Source: Acidovorax sp. SCN 68-22 (GTDB lineage: Bacteria; Pseudomonadota; Gammaproteobacteria; Burkholderiales; Burkholderiaceae_C). From it: DNA of 34,575 nt. The stretch's first letter is position 1. Each line of letters opens with the position of its first letter. The stretch lies in contig MEDL01000007.1 in the NCBI GenBank assembly GCA_001724785.1, positions 1-34,575 on the forward strand, read 5' to 3'. A model generated the notes under the pieces. The model had not been told where the DNA came from. It did no database searches and saw only the letters and a list, made by a program, of their open reading frames with translations. Position numbers and translations under genes: made by a program. Shown one piece after another: positions 1-8,298 of this stretch.

Positions 1-1
1 C

Positions 2-289
2 TGCGTGGCGGCGCTGCGCGCGGCCGGTGCGCCCTGCAGCGAGATGCACGACGTGGCCCAGATGCTGGCGCACGAACAGGTGCAAGCGATTGGCATGCTG
101 GGCGCGCTGCCGCTGCCGGGCGCACCGCAACACCAGACGATGGGCCTGCCCATCAGTTCGCAGGGCCGTCGCGGGCGCAGCGGCCCGCCGCCGCCAGTGC
201 TGGGCGGGAACACCGACGAGGTGTTGACGGCACTGGGCCTGCATGCCGATGAACTGGCGGCGCTGCGACAGCAACGCGTCGTCGATTGA
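2..289 (+). CDS. CaiB/BaiF (family III) CoA-transferase, C-terminal part only
   Basis: This is the last 95 codons of a gene that begins upstream of the window; the reading frame is open from base 2. The end has the usual close of family III CoA-transferases: a proline-rich stretch (GPPPPVLGGNTDEVL), then a short helix carrying a Leu-Gly-rich 'ALGLHADELAALR' segment. The same layout ends the two complete CaiB/BaiF proteins at 27306-28484 and 32503-33726. Such enzymes move CoA between carboxylic acids. The catalytic Asp lies in the missing part, so the substrate cannot be judged. The stop is 20 bases before the likely ATG of the downstream ACAD, so it is probably the upstream gene of the same operon. 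Confidence 0.85.
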   Translation, partial: CVAALRAAGAPCSEMHDVAQMLAHEQVQAIGMLGALPLPGAPQHQTMGLPISSQGRRGRSGPPPPVLGGNTDEVLTALGLHADELAALRQQRVVD

Positions 290-309
290 ATGACAAGGCC
301 GACATCCCC

Positions 310-1470
310 ATGAACTTCGACTACACCGAGACCCAGGGCCAGATCCGCGCCGCCGTCAAGGAGTTGTGCAAGGGCTTCGGCCCCGAATACTGGCGCCAGT
401 GCGCGCAGGACGGCGCCTATCCGGAAGCCTTCGTCGACGCGATGGCCAAGGCCGGCTGGCTGGCTGCGCTGATTCCCGAGGAATACGGCGGTGCCGGGTT
501 GCCGCTGCTCGACGCCTGCCTGATCCTGCAGGAGATCAACCAGAACGGCGGCAGCGCGGTGCACTGCCATGCGCAGATGTACACGATGGCGTCAATCATG
601 CGCCACGGCTCCGAGGCACAGAAGCGCCGCACGCTGCCGCGCATCGCTGACGGCAGCCTGCGGCTGCAGGCCTTCGGCGTGACCGAGCCCGACGCTGGCT
701 CCAACACGCTGGCGATCAAGACCTTCGCGCGCAAGGTGCCGGGCGGCTACGTCGTCAACGGCCAGAAGATCTGGACCTCGCGCTACAGCCACTCGCACAT
801 GTATCTGCTGATCGCGCGCACCACGCCGATCGACGCGGTGAAGAAGAAGACCGATGGCCTGAGCCTGTTCCTGATCGACATCAAGAAGGCGGGCGCGTCG
901 CTCAAGGCCACGCCGATCCGCACGATGATCAATCACCACACCTTCCAGGTCTTCATCGACAACCTCGAACTGAGCGACGACGACCGCATCGGCGAGGAAG
1001 GCAAGGGCTTTTACTACCTGCTGGATTCGCTGCATTCCGAGCGGCTGCTGGTGGGCAGCGAGGCCATCGGCGACGGCCACTGGTTCGTCGGCAAGGCCGC
1101 GCGCTACGGCAGCGAGCGTGTCGTCTTCGACCGCCCGATCGGCGCCAACCAGGGCGTGCAGTTTCCGATCGCGCGCGCCCACATGAACATCGAGGCCGCC
1201 GAACTGATGCGCAACAAAGCCGCGACGCTGTTCGACGCCGGCCTGCCCTGCGGGCGCGAGGCGACCATGGTCAAGTACCTGGCCAGCGAAGCCGCCTGGG
1301 AGGCAGCCGAGGCGGCCATGACCACCTTCGGCGGCTATGGCGTGGCCTGCGAGTACGACATCGAGCGCAAATGGAAAGAGAGCCGGCTGTTCCGCACCGC
1401 GCCGATCTCCAACAACCTGGTGCTGGCGCAGGTGGCCGAGCATCTGCTGGGTATGCCCCGCTCTTACTGA
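310..1470 (+). CDS. acyl-CoA dehydrogenase (helix-G glutamate type)
   Basis: A 386-residue FAD-dependent acyl-CoA dehydrogenase that should introduce a double bond at C2-C3 of an acyl-CoA. Visible marks are the N-terminal 'EEYGGAGLPLLDA' segment, the flavin-contacting 'FGVTEPDAGSN' and 'NGQKIWTS' motifs, and 'FDRPIGANQGVQFPIA' in the C-terminal helical domain. The usual C-terminal catalytic Glu (xEGTxxIQ) is absent: that stretch reads RTAPISNN. A Glu in 'LHSERLLVGSEAIG' sits where isovaleryl-CoA dehydrogenase has its base. ATG at 310 is preferred. A TTG at 286 would add eight residues, overlaps the previous gene by four bases and has no clear ribosome site. It is a close paralogue of the ACAD at 28496-29653 (about half identical by eye). 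Confidence 0.93.
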   Translation: MNFDYTETQGQIRAAVKELCKGFGPEYWRQCAQDGAYPEAFVDAMAKAGWLAALIPEEYGGAGLPLLDACLILQEINQNGGSAVHCHAQMYTMASIMRHGSEAQKRRTLPRIADGSLRLQAFGVTEPDAGSNTLAIKTFARKVPGGYVVNGQKIWTSRYSHSHMYLLIARTTPIDAVKKKTDGLSLFLIDIKKAGASLKATPIRTMINHHTFQVFIDNLELSDDDRIGEEGKGFYYLLDSLHSERLLVGSEAIGDGHWFVGKAARYGSERVVFDRPIGANQGVQFPIARAHMNIEAAELMRNKAATLFDAGLPCGREATMVKYLASEAAWEAAEAAMTTFGGYGVACEYDIERKWKESRLFRTAPISNNLVLAQVAEHLLGMPRSY

Positions 1471-2279
1471 TGGCCCAGATGCACCACGAAACCCTGCTGA
1501 TCCACCCCGCGCCGGGCACCGCAACGGAGGACGGCATCCGCTGCCTGGTGCTCAACCGCCCCGAGGTGATGAACGCGATGAACACGCAGATGTTCGTCGA
1601 CCTGCGCAACGCCCTGCACGAACTGGCCTTCGACGACGGCTTGCGTGTGCTGATCATCACCGGCGCCGGTGAACGAGCTTTCTCGGCCGGCGGCGACCTC
1701 AAGCAGCGCGACGGCATGACCGACGGTCAATGGCGGCGCCAACACCAGCTCGCCGAAGAGGTGTTGCTGGCGGTCAAGGATTTCCCGCAACCGGTGATCG
1801 CCGCCGTCGAAGGCCACGCACATGGCGGAGGCTGCGAACTGGCGTTGATGTGTGACTACATCGTCGCTTCGCGCGCTGCGGTATTTTCGCTGCCCGAGCT
1901 GCGGCGCGGCATCATGCCCGGCGGCGGGGGTATCCAGAACCTCGTGCGCGCCATCGGTGCGCGGCGCGCCAAGAAGTTGCTGTTCACCGCGCGCCGCTTC
2001 TCGGCCGAAGAAGCCGCCGAATGGGGCATGGTCACCGACCTGGCCGAGCCGGGTACGGCGCTGGCCGCCGCAGTCGCCGACGCGCGCGACATCGTGCTGG
2101 CCGCACCGATGGCCACCCACTACGCCAAACTCGCCGCCTCGCGCGGCGGCGAGATTGACTTCCACAGCGGCTACATGCTCGACATCGCCGCCTACAACGT
2201 GCTGGTGTCCTCGGCCGACAGGCTGGAGGGCGTGAAGGCCTTCAATGAAAAGCGCCCACCGCGCTGGAGCGGACTCTGA
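1470..2279 (+). CDS. enoyl-CoA hydratase/isomerase (canonical crotonase)
   Basis: A 269-residue crotonase-fold protein expected to hydrate a 2-enoyl-CoA. Both classical catalytic glutamates can be placed. The first is in GGGCELALMCD and the second in 'FSLPELRRGIMPGGGG'. The oxyanion-hole region 'GERAFSAGGDLKQ' is also present, so this is the most orthodox of the four crotonases in the window. The start ATG overlaps the ACAD stop codon in a TGATG arrangement, which implies translational coupling, and the carboxylase gene starts one base after its stop. A longer reading frame extends upstream into the ACAD gene, but the protein's family-like N-terminus begins at 1470. Confidence 0.93.
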   Translation: MAQMHHETLLIHPAPGTATEDGIRCLVLNRPEVMNAMNTQMFVDLRNALHELAFDDGLRVLIITGAGERAFSAGGDLKQRDGMTDGQWRRQHQLAEEVLLAVKDFPQPVIAAVEGHAHGGGCELALMCDYIVASRAAVFSLPELRRGIMPGGGGIQNLVRAIGARRAKKLLFTARRFSAEEAAEWGMVTDLAEPGTALAAAVADARDIVLAAPMATHYAKLAASRGGEIDFHSGYMLDIAAYNVLVSSADRLEGVKAFNEKRPPRWSGL

Positions 2280-2280
2280 C

Positions 2281-4284
2281 ATGTTCAAAAAAATCCTGAT
2301 CGCCAACCGCGGCGAAATCGCCTGCCGCATTGCACACACCTGCCGACGCCTCGGTATTGCAGTGGCCGGTGTGCATTCGAGTGCTGATCGCGATGCGCTG
2401 CACGTTGACCTGATCGGCGAGTCGATCGAAATCGGTGGGGCAACGCCAGCCGAGAGCTACCTGCGCATCGATGCGGTGATCGATGCGGCCCGGCGGACCG
2501 GGTCGCAGGCCATTCATCCTGGTTTTGGCTTTCTGGCCGAAAACGCGGTCTTCGCGCGCACGGTCGAGGCAGCCGGCCTCGTCTTCGTCGGCCCGACGCC
2601 CGAGGTCATTGAGCGCCTGGGCGACAAGGCGTCGGCCAAGCGCGAGGCCCGCGCCGCTGGCGTGGCCGTGCTCGGCGGCAGCGAGCTGCCCAGCCGCGAC
2701 GCGGCTGAAGTGGCGGCCACCGTACGCGGCCTGCCACTGCCGGTGATTCTGAAAGCGGCCGCCGGTGGCGGCGGCAAGGGCATGCGGGTGGTGCAGCAAT
2801 TGGACGGGCTGATGGAGGCCATCGAGTCGGCCATGCGCGAAGCCAAAAGTTCCTTTGGCGACGCGGCGTTGATCGTCGAAGCCTTTGTCGAGCGCGGGCG
2901 CCACATCGAGGTGCAGATCGTTGGCGATGGCCATGGCGAAGTGATTCACCTGTTCGAGCGCGAATGCACGCTGCAGCGGCGTCATCAGAAAGTCATCGAA
3001 GAGGCGCCAGCGGTGAATCTCGCCCCGGCGCTGCGCGAGGCGATGCTCGGTGACGCGGTGCGCCTGGGGCAGCGACTGCGCTATCGCGGTGTCGGCACGG
3101 TGGAATTCATCGTGCAGGGCGACCGTCACCATTTTCTCGAAGTCAACCCGCGGCTGCAAGTTGAGCATCCGGTGACCGAGGAGGTGACCGGGCTGGATGT
3201 GGTCGAGATCATGTTGCGCATTGCCGCCGGCGAGGGCTTGCCCTTGCGTCAGAGCGAAGTGCAGGTGCGCGGCCACGCGATTGAGGCGCGAGTCTGCGCT
3301 GAAGACGCAGCGCAAAATTTCCTGCCATCCACCGGCGAACTGATCGCGGTGCGGTTCCCGACTTCGGGTGTGCGGGTTGAATCGGGGGTGCGGGCCGGCA
3401 TGGTGGTCACGCCCTACTACGACTCGATGCTGGCCAAGCTGATCGTTCATGCGCCCACGCGCGAGGCTGCGCTGGACCGTCTGAGTGGGGCGCTGGGCGA
3501 AACCCAGGTGCACGGCGTCGAAACCAATTGCGCTTTTCTGCAGCGTCTGCTGGCCCTGCCTGCAACGCGGGACGCCAGCTTCCACACCCGTCTGATTGAC
3601 GAGGTGCTGGCAGAGGGGGGTCAGGGCACGGGTAGCGCGCCGCTGGAGCGGCTGGCTGCAGCGGCGGCTTGGTGGTTGCTCGATGCGCGGCGCAGCAGCA
3701 AGCCATTCGGAGCCTGGTCGGCCTTGGACGTGACGGGTTGGCAGATGCACGCTGGCGACGATCGGCTCACGCCGGTTCCGGCGCTGTTGCTGCGCTCAGG
3801 AGGAACAACACACGAAGCCCGGTTCGGCGCCGTCTCGCCCGAGTCCGAAGTAACGGTGCAAATCGGCACCGAACGGGTTCGCCTGGCGCTGACCGCCAGC
3901 GCCGGGAGCGATTGGCGTTTGCGCATAGGGGATTGTCATGAGGTACTGACCATCGTGCGCAGCGACGATACCGTGTTTGTGCAGAGCGGCGGCACCGCCC
4001 ACGCCATCGGCGTGACCTCCTACCTCAGCCAGGTCGCCACTGGCCGCCAGGCCAGCGGACAGTTGCGCACGCCGATGATGGGAATGATCCTGAAGACCCA
4101 TGTGGAGGTTGGCGTGCGGGTACGTGCCGGCGACGTGGTGGCGACGATGGAGTCGATGAAGATGGAGATGCGCATCAACGCCGATCACGATGGCGTGGTG
4201 CGCTCGCTGTCGGTGCAGCCCGGGCAGATGGTCGAGCGCGGCCTGGTGGTGGCCGTGGTTGAGTCCGAGGGCGCCGCGGAATGA
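2281..4284 (+). CDS. acyl-CoA carboxylase alpha subunit (biotin carboxylase + biotin carrier)
   Basis: A 667-residue ATP-dependent biotin carboxylase fused to its biotin carrier, as in the alpha subunits of propionyl-, methylcrotonyl- and geranyl-CoA carboxylases. From the N-terminus it shows the biotin-carboxylase start 'FKKILIANRGEIACRIA', the ATP-grasp glycine loop 'AAAGGGGKGMRVV' (about residue 160), 'ECTLQRRHQKVIEEAP' and 'NPRLQVEHPVTEEVTG'. A linker/BT-like domain follows, then a C-terminal biotinyl domain with ESMKMEM, whose lysine is residue 627. The ATG at 2281 lies one base after the hydratase stop and has a GGAGCGG-like site upstream. No carboxyltransferase (beta) subunit is in the window. 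It may lie upstream or elsewhere, so the acyl-CoA substrate is undecided. Confidence 0.93.
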   Translation: MFKKILIANRGEIACRIAHTCRRLGIAVAGVHSSADRDALHVDLIGESIEIGGATPAESYLRIDAVIDAARRTGSQAIHPGFGFLAENAVFARTVEAAGLVFVGPTPEVIERLGDKASAKREARAAGVAVLGGSELPSRDAAEVAATVRGLPLPVILKAAAGGGGKGMRVVQQLDGLMEAIESAMREAKSSFGDAALIVEAFVERGRHIEVQIVGDGHGEVIHLFERECTLQRRHQKVIEEAPAVNLAPALREAMLGDAVRLGQRLRYRGVGTVEFIVQGDRHHFLEVNPRLQVEHPVTEEVTGLDVVEIMLRIAAGEGLPLRQSEVQVRGHAIEARVCAEDAAQNFLPSTGELIAVRFPTSGVRVESGVRAGMVVTPYYDSMLAKLIVHAPTREAALDRLSGALGETQVHGVETNCAFLQRLLALPATRDASFHTRLIDEVLAEGGQGTGSAPLERLAAAAAWWLLDARRSSKPFGAWSALDVTGWQMHAGDDRLTPVPALLLRSGGTTHEARFGAVSPESEVTVQIGTERVRLALTASAGSDWRLRIGDCHEVLTIVRSDDTVFVQSGGTAHAIGVTSYLSQVATGRQASGQLRTPMMGMILKTHVEVGVRVRAGDVVATMESMKMEMRINADHDGVVRSLSVQPGQMVERGLVVAVVESEGAAE

Positions 4285-4366
4285 GCGGCAGCAAATCCAG
4301 CATGCGCGCCCCTCTTTGCAAACCTGGTGTTATCCACTGCTCAAAATGACGTGCCCGAGACGGCCC

Positions 4367-5287
4367 ATGACCGGCATCCAACTTCCGAACGGTATTCAGG
4401 TTTTTGAGCGCGGCTGGCTGTCCTCGAACAATATTTTGTTCATCGGAGCACAGTCCAGCGCACTCGTTGACAGTGGCTACAGCACGCACGCGGAACTAAC
4501 GACCGGGCTGGTCAGCGCCGCTTTGCAGCAGGGTCCGCTGGACTTGCTGCTCAACACGCATCTACACAGCGACCACTGCGGCGGCAATGCCGTCCTCCAG
4601 GGCAATTACCCAGAACTTCAAACCCTCATTCCGCCAGGCCATGCATCACTTGTCTCGTCATGGGACCCCGTCGCCCTGAACTATGTGCCATCCGGGCAAC
4701 ACTGCCCCCGGTTCAAGTTCGATGGTCTTCTTTTACCTGGCACGGAAATTCAGCTGGCCGACACGGCGTGGCAAATTCATGCGGCGCCGGGCCACGATCC
4801 CCATTCAGTCATTCTGTTTGAGCCGCAGTCCCAAACCCTGATCTCGGCAGATGCCTTGTGGGAAAAAGGCTTCGGCGTGGTGTTTCCGGAGCTTGAGGGC
4901 GACGCCGCATTCGACGAAGTGGCCGCCACCTTCGACCTGATCGAGCGGCTTGACCCGTGCTGGGTCATTCCTGGCCACGGCCCGGTATTCCGCTACCGCG
5001 CCGAGGTGCTGGCCTACGCGCGCGCGCGCCTCAACGCCTTTGTCAAGAGCCCTGACCGACATGCGCACCACGCAGTCAAGGTGTTGCTGAAGTTCAAATT
5101 GCTGGATCAGCAGCAACTGCCTTTTGCCGATTTTGTCGACTGGGCCGCCAACACCCGCTACTTCCAGCTCATTCACCAGAGGTTTGTTCCTTCTGTTCCC
5201 ATCGACCGCTGGATGGAGCAGTTGACGCAAGAGCTTGTGCGTTCAGCAGCCGCACGAAGAGAAGGTGACATGGTCTACAACGCGTGA
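4367..5287 (+). CDS. metallo-beta-lactamase-fold hydrolase
   Basis: A 306-residue MBL-fold protein with the dinuclear metal motif HLHSDHCGG near residue 65. Further metal-ligand candidates are 'APGHDPHS', 'SADALWEKG' and 'IPGHGPVF' in the expected order. The C-terminal third is helical and resembles the extension of glyoxalase II-like or thioesterase-like members. The reaction is probably hydrolysis of a thioester or ester, but the substrate is unknown. Start choice: ATG 4367 has a GAGACGG stretch upstream and begins right at the fold (MTGIQLPNGIQVFERGWL). ATG 4346 would add seven residues and has no ribosome site. Base composition is visibly less GC-biased here than in the flanking ACAD genes. 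Confidence 0.85.
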   Translation: MTGIQLPNGIQVFERGWLSSNNILFIGAQSSALVDSGYSTHAELTTGLVSAALQQGPLDLLLNTHLHSDHCGGNAVLQGNYPELQTLIPPGHASLVSSWDPVALNYVPSGQHCPRFKFDGLLLPGTEIQLADTAWQIHAAPGHDPHSVILFEPQSQTLISADALWEKGFGVVFPELEGDAAFDEVAATFDLIERLDPCWVIPGHGPVFRYRAEVLAYARARLNAFVKSPDRHAHHAVKVLLKFKLLDQQQLPFADFVDWAANTRYFQLIHQRFVPSVPIDRWMEQLTQELVRSAAARREGDMVYNA

Positions 5288-5312
5288 AATCGGTCACGGA
5301 GTGAATCATGCG

Positions 5313-5340
5313 ACGAAGGCGCTGACGAATCAGCGTTCGT
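5313..5340 (+). terminator. stem-loop between the MBL hydrolase and crotonase genes
   Basis: The arms ACGAA and CGCTGA (separated by GG) pair with TCAGCG and TTCGT around a CGAA tetraloop, giving about 11 base pairs with a two-base bulge. A T-run lies about 20 bases downstream (around 5358-5364), too far for a textbook intrinsic terminator. It may be a weak terminator or an mRNA stability/processing element between two parts of the gene run. Confidence 0.4.
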
Positions 5341-5380
5341 ATGTGCAGAGCAAGCAATTTTTTTAATAGGAGATCAGGAT

Positions 5381-6169
5381 ATGAGTGAAGCAGAAACGGT
5401 TTTGTACGAAGTGCGCGATGGCATTGCCACCGTGGAGATCAACCGCCCCGAGATGCGTAACGCGCTGTCACCGGCCGCCGCCAACCGGCTGCACGATCTG
5501 TGGGGTGAAGTCGATGCCGACAAAAACGTACGCGTGGCAATCCTGACTTCTGCCGACTGCGGCACCTTCTGCGCCGGGCTCGACCTGCGTGAGGCTTCGC
5601 GTGTCAAGAAGGAAGAAGGCGTGGACATCCTGACCAAGATGAAGGACCCGTTCCATGGCCGCCAGCGCCGTGTGGCCAAGCCCATCATCGCGGCCATGAC
5701 CGGGCACCTGATTGCCGGCGGCATGATGCTGAGCCTGAACTCGGATTTGCGCGTCGGCCTCAAGGGCACGCAGGTCGGCATCACCGAAACCCGCATCGCC
5801 GGGCGCGGTAGCCCGTGGGCCATTCCCCTGCTGTGGATGCTGCCGCAGCCGCTGCTGATGGAGATGGTGCTGACCGGCGACCTGTATCCGATCGAAACCT
5901 TTCATGGGCTCGGTTTCATCAACTACCTGGAAGACACGCCGGATGCCGTGCGCGCTCGCGCCACCGCATTGGCCGAACGCATCCGCGACAACGCGCCGCT
6001 GTCGGTGATGGCGGGCAAGGAATCGATCATGACGGCGATGAGCGCCGGCTGCGAGGCCGGTATGGCGCTGGCCCACAACATCTACCGTGCCGCTTACGCC
6101 AGCGAGGACGCGCAGGAAGGTCCGCGTGCCTTCGCCGAGAAGCGCAAGCCGGTGTGGAAGGGGCGTTGA
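5381..6169 (+). CDS. enoyl-CoA hydratase/isomerase family protein (one catalytic Glu)
   Basis: A 262-residue crotonase-superfamily protein. It has the oxyanion-hole region 'CGTFCAGLDLREA' and the C-terminal 'FAEKRKPVWKGR' tail typical of the family. The position of the first catalytic Glu of enoyl-CoA hydratase is Met (AGGMMLSLNSD), while the second Glu is kept (VGITETRIAG). This pattern suggests an isomerase, hydrolase or otherwise specialised crotonase rather than a standard hydratase. The ATG is well supported by AGGAG at 5369-5373. The carbonic anhydrase gene follows immediately. Confidence 0.9.
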   Translation: MSEAETVLYEVRDGIATVEINRPEMRNALSPAAANRLHDLWGEVDADKNVRVAILTSADCGTFCAGLDLREASRVKKEEGVDILTKMKDPFHGRQRRVAKPIIAAMTGHLIAGGMMLSLNSDLRVGLKGTQVGITETRIAGRGSPWAIPLLWMLPQPLLMEMVLTGDLYPIETFHGLGFINYLEDTPDAVRARATALAERIRDNAPLSVMAGKESIMTAMSAGCEAGMALAHNIYRAAYASEDAQEGPRAFAEKRKPVWKGR

Positions 6170-6189
6170 TGTCGCTCCGTGGAGATGCC

Positions 6190-6840
6190 ATGTCCAGCCT
6201 GGCCCCTCTGCTGGAGAACAACCGTGCCTGGTCGGCGCGCTGCGCTGCGGAAGATCCGCAGTACTTCGAGCGGCTGGCGCACCAGCAGATGCCGCGCTAC
6301 CTGTGGATCGGCTGTTCCGACAGCCGGGTGCCGGCCAACGAAATTCTGGGCCTGCGGCCTGGCGAGGTGTTCGTGCACCGCAACGTCGGCAACCTGGTGG
6401 TGCACTCCGATCTGAACTGCCTGACGGTTCTGCAGTATGCGGTCGAGGTGTTGAAGGTCGAGCATGTTCTCGTGGTGGGCCACTACGGCTGCGGCGGCGT
6501 GCAGGCGGTGATAGAACAGCGCCGCACCGGTCTGGCCGAGAACTGGCTGCGCCATCTGGAGGACGTGGCGCGCAAACACGCTGATCGGTTCGACGGCATT
6601 ACCAGCGTTGACGAGCGCGCAGCGCGGCTTTGCGAGATGAACGTGATCGAGCAGGTCAGCAACGTGTGCCGCACCACCATCCTGCGCCGCGCCTGGGAGT
6701 GCGGGCAGCAAGTCGAGGTGCACGGGTTGGTCTACGGCCTGCGCGACGGCTTGCTGCGGCCGGTCGGGGGCAGCGTCAACCGCGGTCAGGACCAGCAGAA
6801 GCAATACGCCCAGTCTCTTGCTGCGCTTGGCACACTCTGA
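6190..6840 (+). CDS. can: beta-class carbonic anhydrase
   Basis: A 216-residue beta-carbonic anhydrase that interconverts CO2 and bicarbonate in the cytoplasm. The zinc ligands and the Asp-Arg pair fall at the same residue numbers as in E. coli Can: Cys42, Asp44 (CSDSR), His98 and Cys101 (HYGCGG). The start at 6190 is chosen because GTGGAG lies about seven bases before it and the protein then begins MSSLAPLLENNRAWS, as the family does. An alternative ATG at 6169 overlaps the previous stop and adds seven residues. Its place in an operon with a biotin-dependent carboxylase suggests that it feeds bicarbonate to that enzyme. The gene symbol rests on family resemblance only. Confidence 0.93.
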   Translation: MSSLAPLLENNRAWSARCAAEDPQYFERLAHQQMPRYLWIGCSDSRVPANEILGLRPGEVFVHRNVGNLVVHSDLNCLTVLQYAVEVLKVEHVLVVGHYGCGGVQAVIEQRRTGLAENWLRHLEDVARKHADRFDGITSVDERAARLCEMNVIEQVSNVCRTTILRRAWECGQQVEVHGLVYGLRDGLLRPVGGSVNRGQDQQKQYAQSLAALGTL

Positions 6841-6873
6841 GTGATACGAAGAATACAAGTAAGGTTATTCCAC

Positions 6874-8298
6874 ATGCCAGCCGACACGACAACCCTCCCT
6901 GCCCCCAGCATCGCCGCCCAACTGGCCGCCTTCGCGCACGGCCTGACGCCAGACATGCTGCCCGCAGCCGTGGTCGAACAGGCCAAGCTGCTGATGCTCG
7001 ACGCACTGGGCATCGCCTTGGCTTCGTCCCAGCACGACTTCGCGCACTGCGCTTACCGCGGCTTGCACGCCCTGGGCGGTGCGGGTGACAGCGCCGTCAT
7101 GGGTGCCTTTGCCCCCCTGCCGCTGCGCGATGCGGTGCTGATGAATGGCATCCTGGTCCACGGGCTGGATTTCGACGACACCCACCCCGGCGCGATCACC
7201 CACCCCAGCGCCAGCGCCTTTCCGCTGGCGCTGGGTCTGGCGGCGCAGCGGCATGCCAGCGGGGCCGAGATGATCATGACCTATGTGCTGGCGATCGAGG
7301 TGGCGGCACGTCTGGGTGCAGCGGCCCAGGGACGCTTCCACGACGTGGGCTTTCACCCGACTGGCCTGGTGGGGGCTTTTGGGTGCGCACTGGCGGCCGG
7401 CAAGCTGATGGGACTGGATCAGGCGGGCCTTGAGCACGCGCAAGGCGTGGTGCTGTCGATGGCATCAGGCAGCATGGAATTTCTGAGCGACGGCGCCTGG
7501 ACCAAGCGCATGCACTCGGGCTGGGCCGGTGTCAGCGGGCTGACCGCCACGGCGTTGGCCGGTGCCGGATTCCGCGGCCCGTCGCAGCCCTATGAAGGCC
7601 GCTTTGGTCTGTACGCCAGTCACCTGGCCGCGCGCGGCCTAAACGCCGATTTGTCCTTGTGCGCGCGCGGCCTGGGCGAGCGCTGGGAACTGATGGATGT
7701 GGCGGTCAAGTTGTATCCAACCTGCCACTTCACGCACGCCAGCATCGATGCCGCGCTGGCGCTGCGCGCGGCCGGTCTGCGCACTGACGAGATCGCTTCG
7801 GTACAGGTGCTGCTGCCGCAAGGGGTGCACCCGGTGGTGTGCGAGCCGGTGGCGGCCAAGCGGCGACCGGCCAACGTCTATGAATCGCAGTTCAGCATTC
7901 ACCATCTGGTCGCGCTGGCCCTGCTGCGCGGCGAGCTGGGGCTGGCCGAACTGGATGCCGCCAACCTGAGCGACCCGCAGGTGCAGGCGCTGGCTGACCG
8001 CATCGAACACGCGGCCGACCCCGATGCCGATTACCCCACCTTCTTTTCCGGCGAGCTGCGCGTGCGCACGCACGATGGGCGCGAGCTGCGCCACCGCGAG
8101 GCCGCGCACCGCGGCGCGCCGGGGCGCCCCATCACGGCCGCTGACATCGAAGCCAAATTCATGGGCAATGCGCTACTGACCTTGCCGCGCGAGCAGGCGC
8201 TACGCCTGCTCGACGCGCTGCTGACAGCCGACCGCGCCCCAGATGCCGCCGTCCTGGCGCAGACCCTGACCCATTCCAACACTTCCGGAACCCTCTGA
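6874..8298 (+). CDS. MmgE/PrpD family protein
   Basis: A 474-residue member of the MmgE/PrpD family, which includes 2-methylcitrate dehydratase, cis-aconitate decarboxylase and iminodisuccinate epimerase. Visible family features are the helical N-terminus with 'LLMLDALGIALA', the 'HGLDFDDTHPGAITHPSASAFPLAL' core, 'GFHPTGLVGAFGCALAAGKLMGL' and 'KLYPTCHFTHASIDAAL'. The ATG at 6874 follows an AAGG; a GTG at 6841 directly after the previous stop would add 11 residues. The stop overlaps the next ACAD start (TGATG). Reaction and substrate cannot be assigned. A paralogue lies at 25919-27289 beside other CoA-ester genes. Confidence 0.9.
   Translation: MPADTTTLPAPSIAAQLAAFAHGLTPDMLPAAVVEQAKLLMLDALGIALASSQHDFAHCAYRGLHALGGAGDSAVMGAFAPLPLRDAVLMNGILVHGLDFDDTHPGAITHPSASAFPLALGLAAQRHASGAEMIMTYVLAIEVAARLGAAAQGRFHDVGFHPTGLVGAFGCALAAGKLMGLDQAGLEHAQGVVLSMASGSMEFLSDGAWTKRMHSGWAGVSGLTATALAGAGFRGPSQPYEGRFGLYASHLAARGLNADLSLCARGLGERWELMDVAVKLYPTCHFTHASIDAALALRAAGLRTDEIASVQVLLPQGVHPVVCEPVAAKRRPANVYESQFSIHHLVALALLRGELGLAELDAANLSDPQVQALADRIEHAADPDADYPTFFSGELRVRTHDGRELRHREAAHRGAPGRPITAADIEAKFMGNALLTLPREQALRLLDALLTADRAPDAAVLAQTLTHSNTSGTL

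Noticed and set aside
592-1524. Long open frame on the minus strand opposite the first ACAD
   Set aside because: It is antisense to a clear ACAD gene, rich in His/Arg/Gln/Ala as high-GC shadow frames are, and shows no family motif.
2242-3750. 502-codon minus-strand open frame opposite the carboxylase gene
   Set aside because: It mirrors the biotin carboxylase coding sequence, has shadow-type composition and no recognisable domain.
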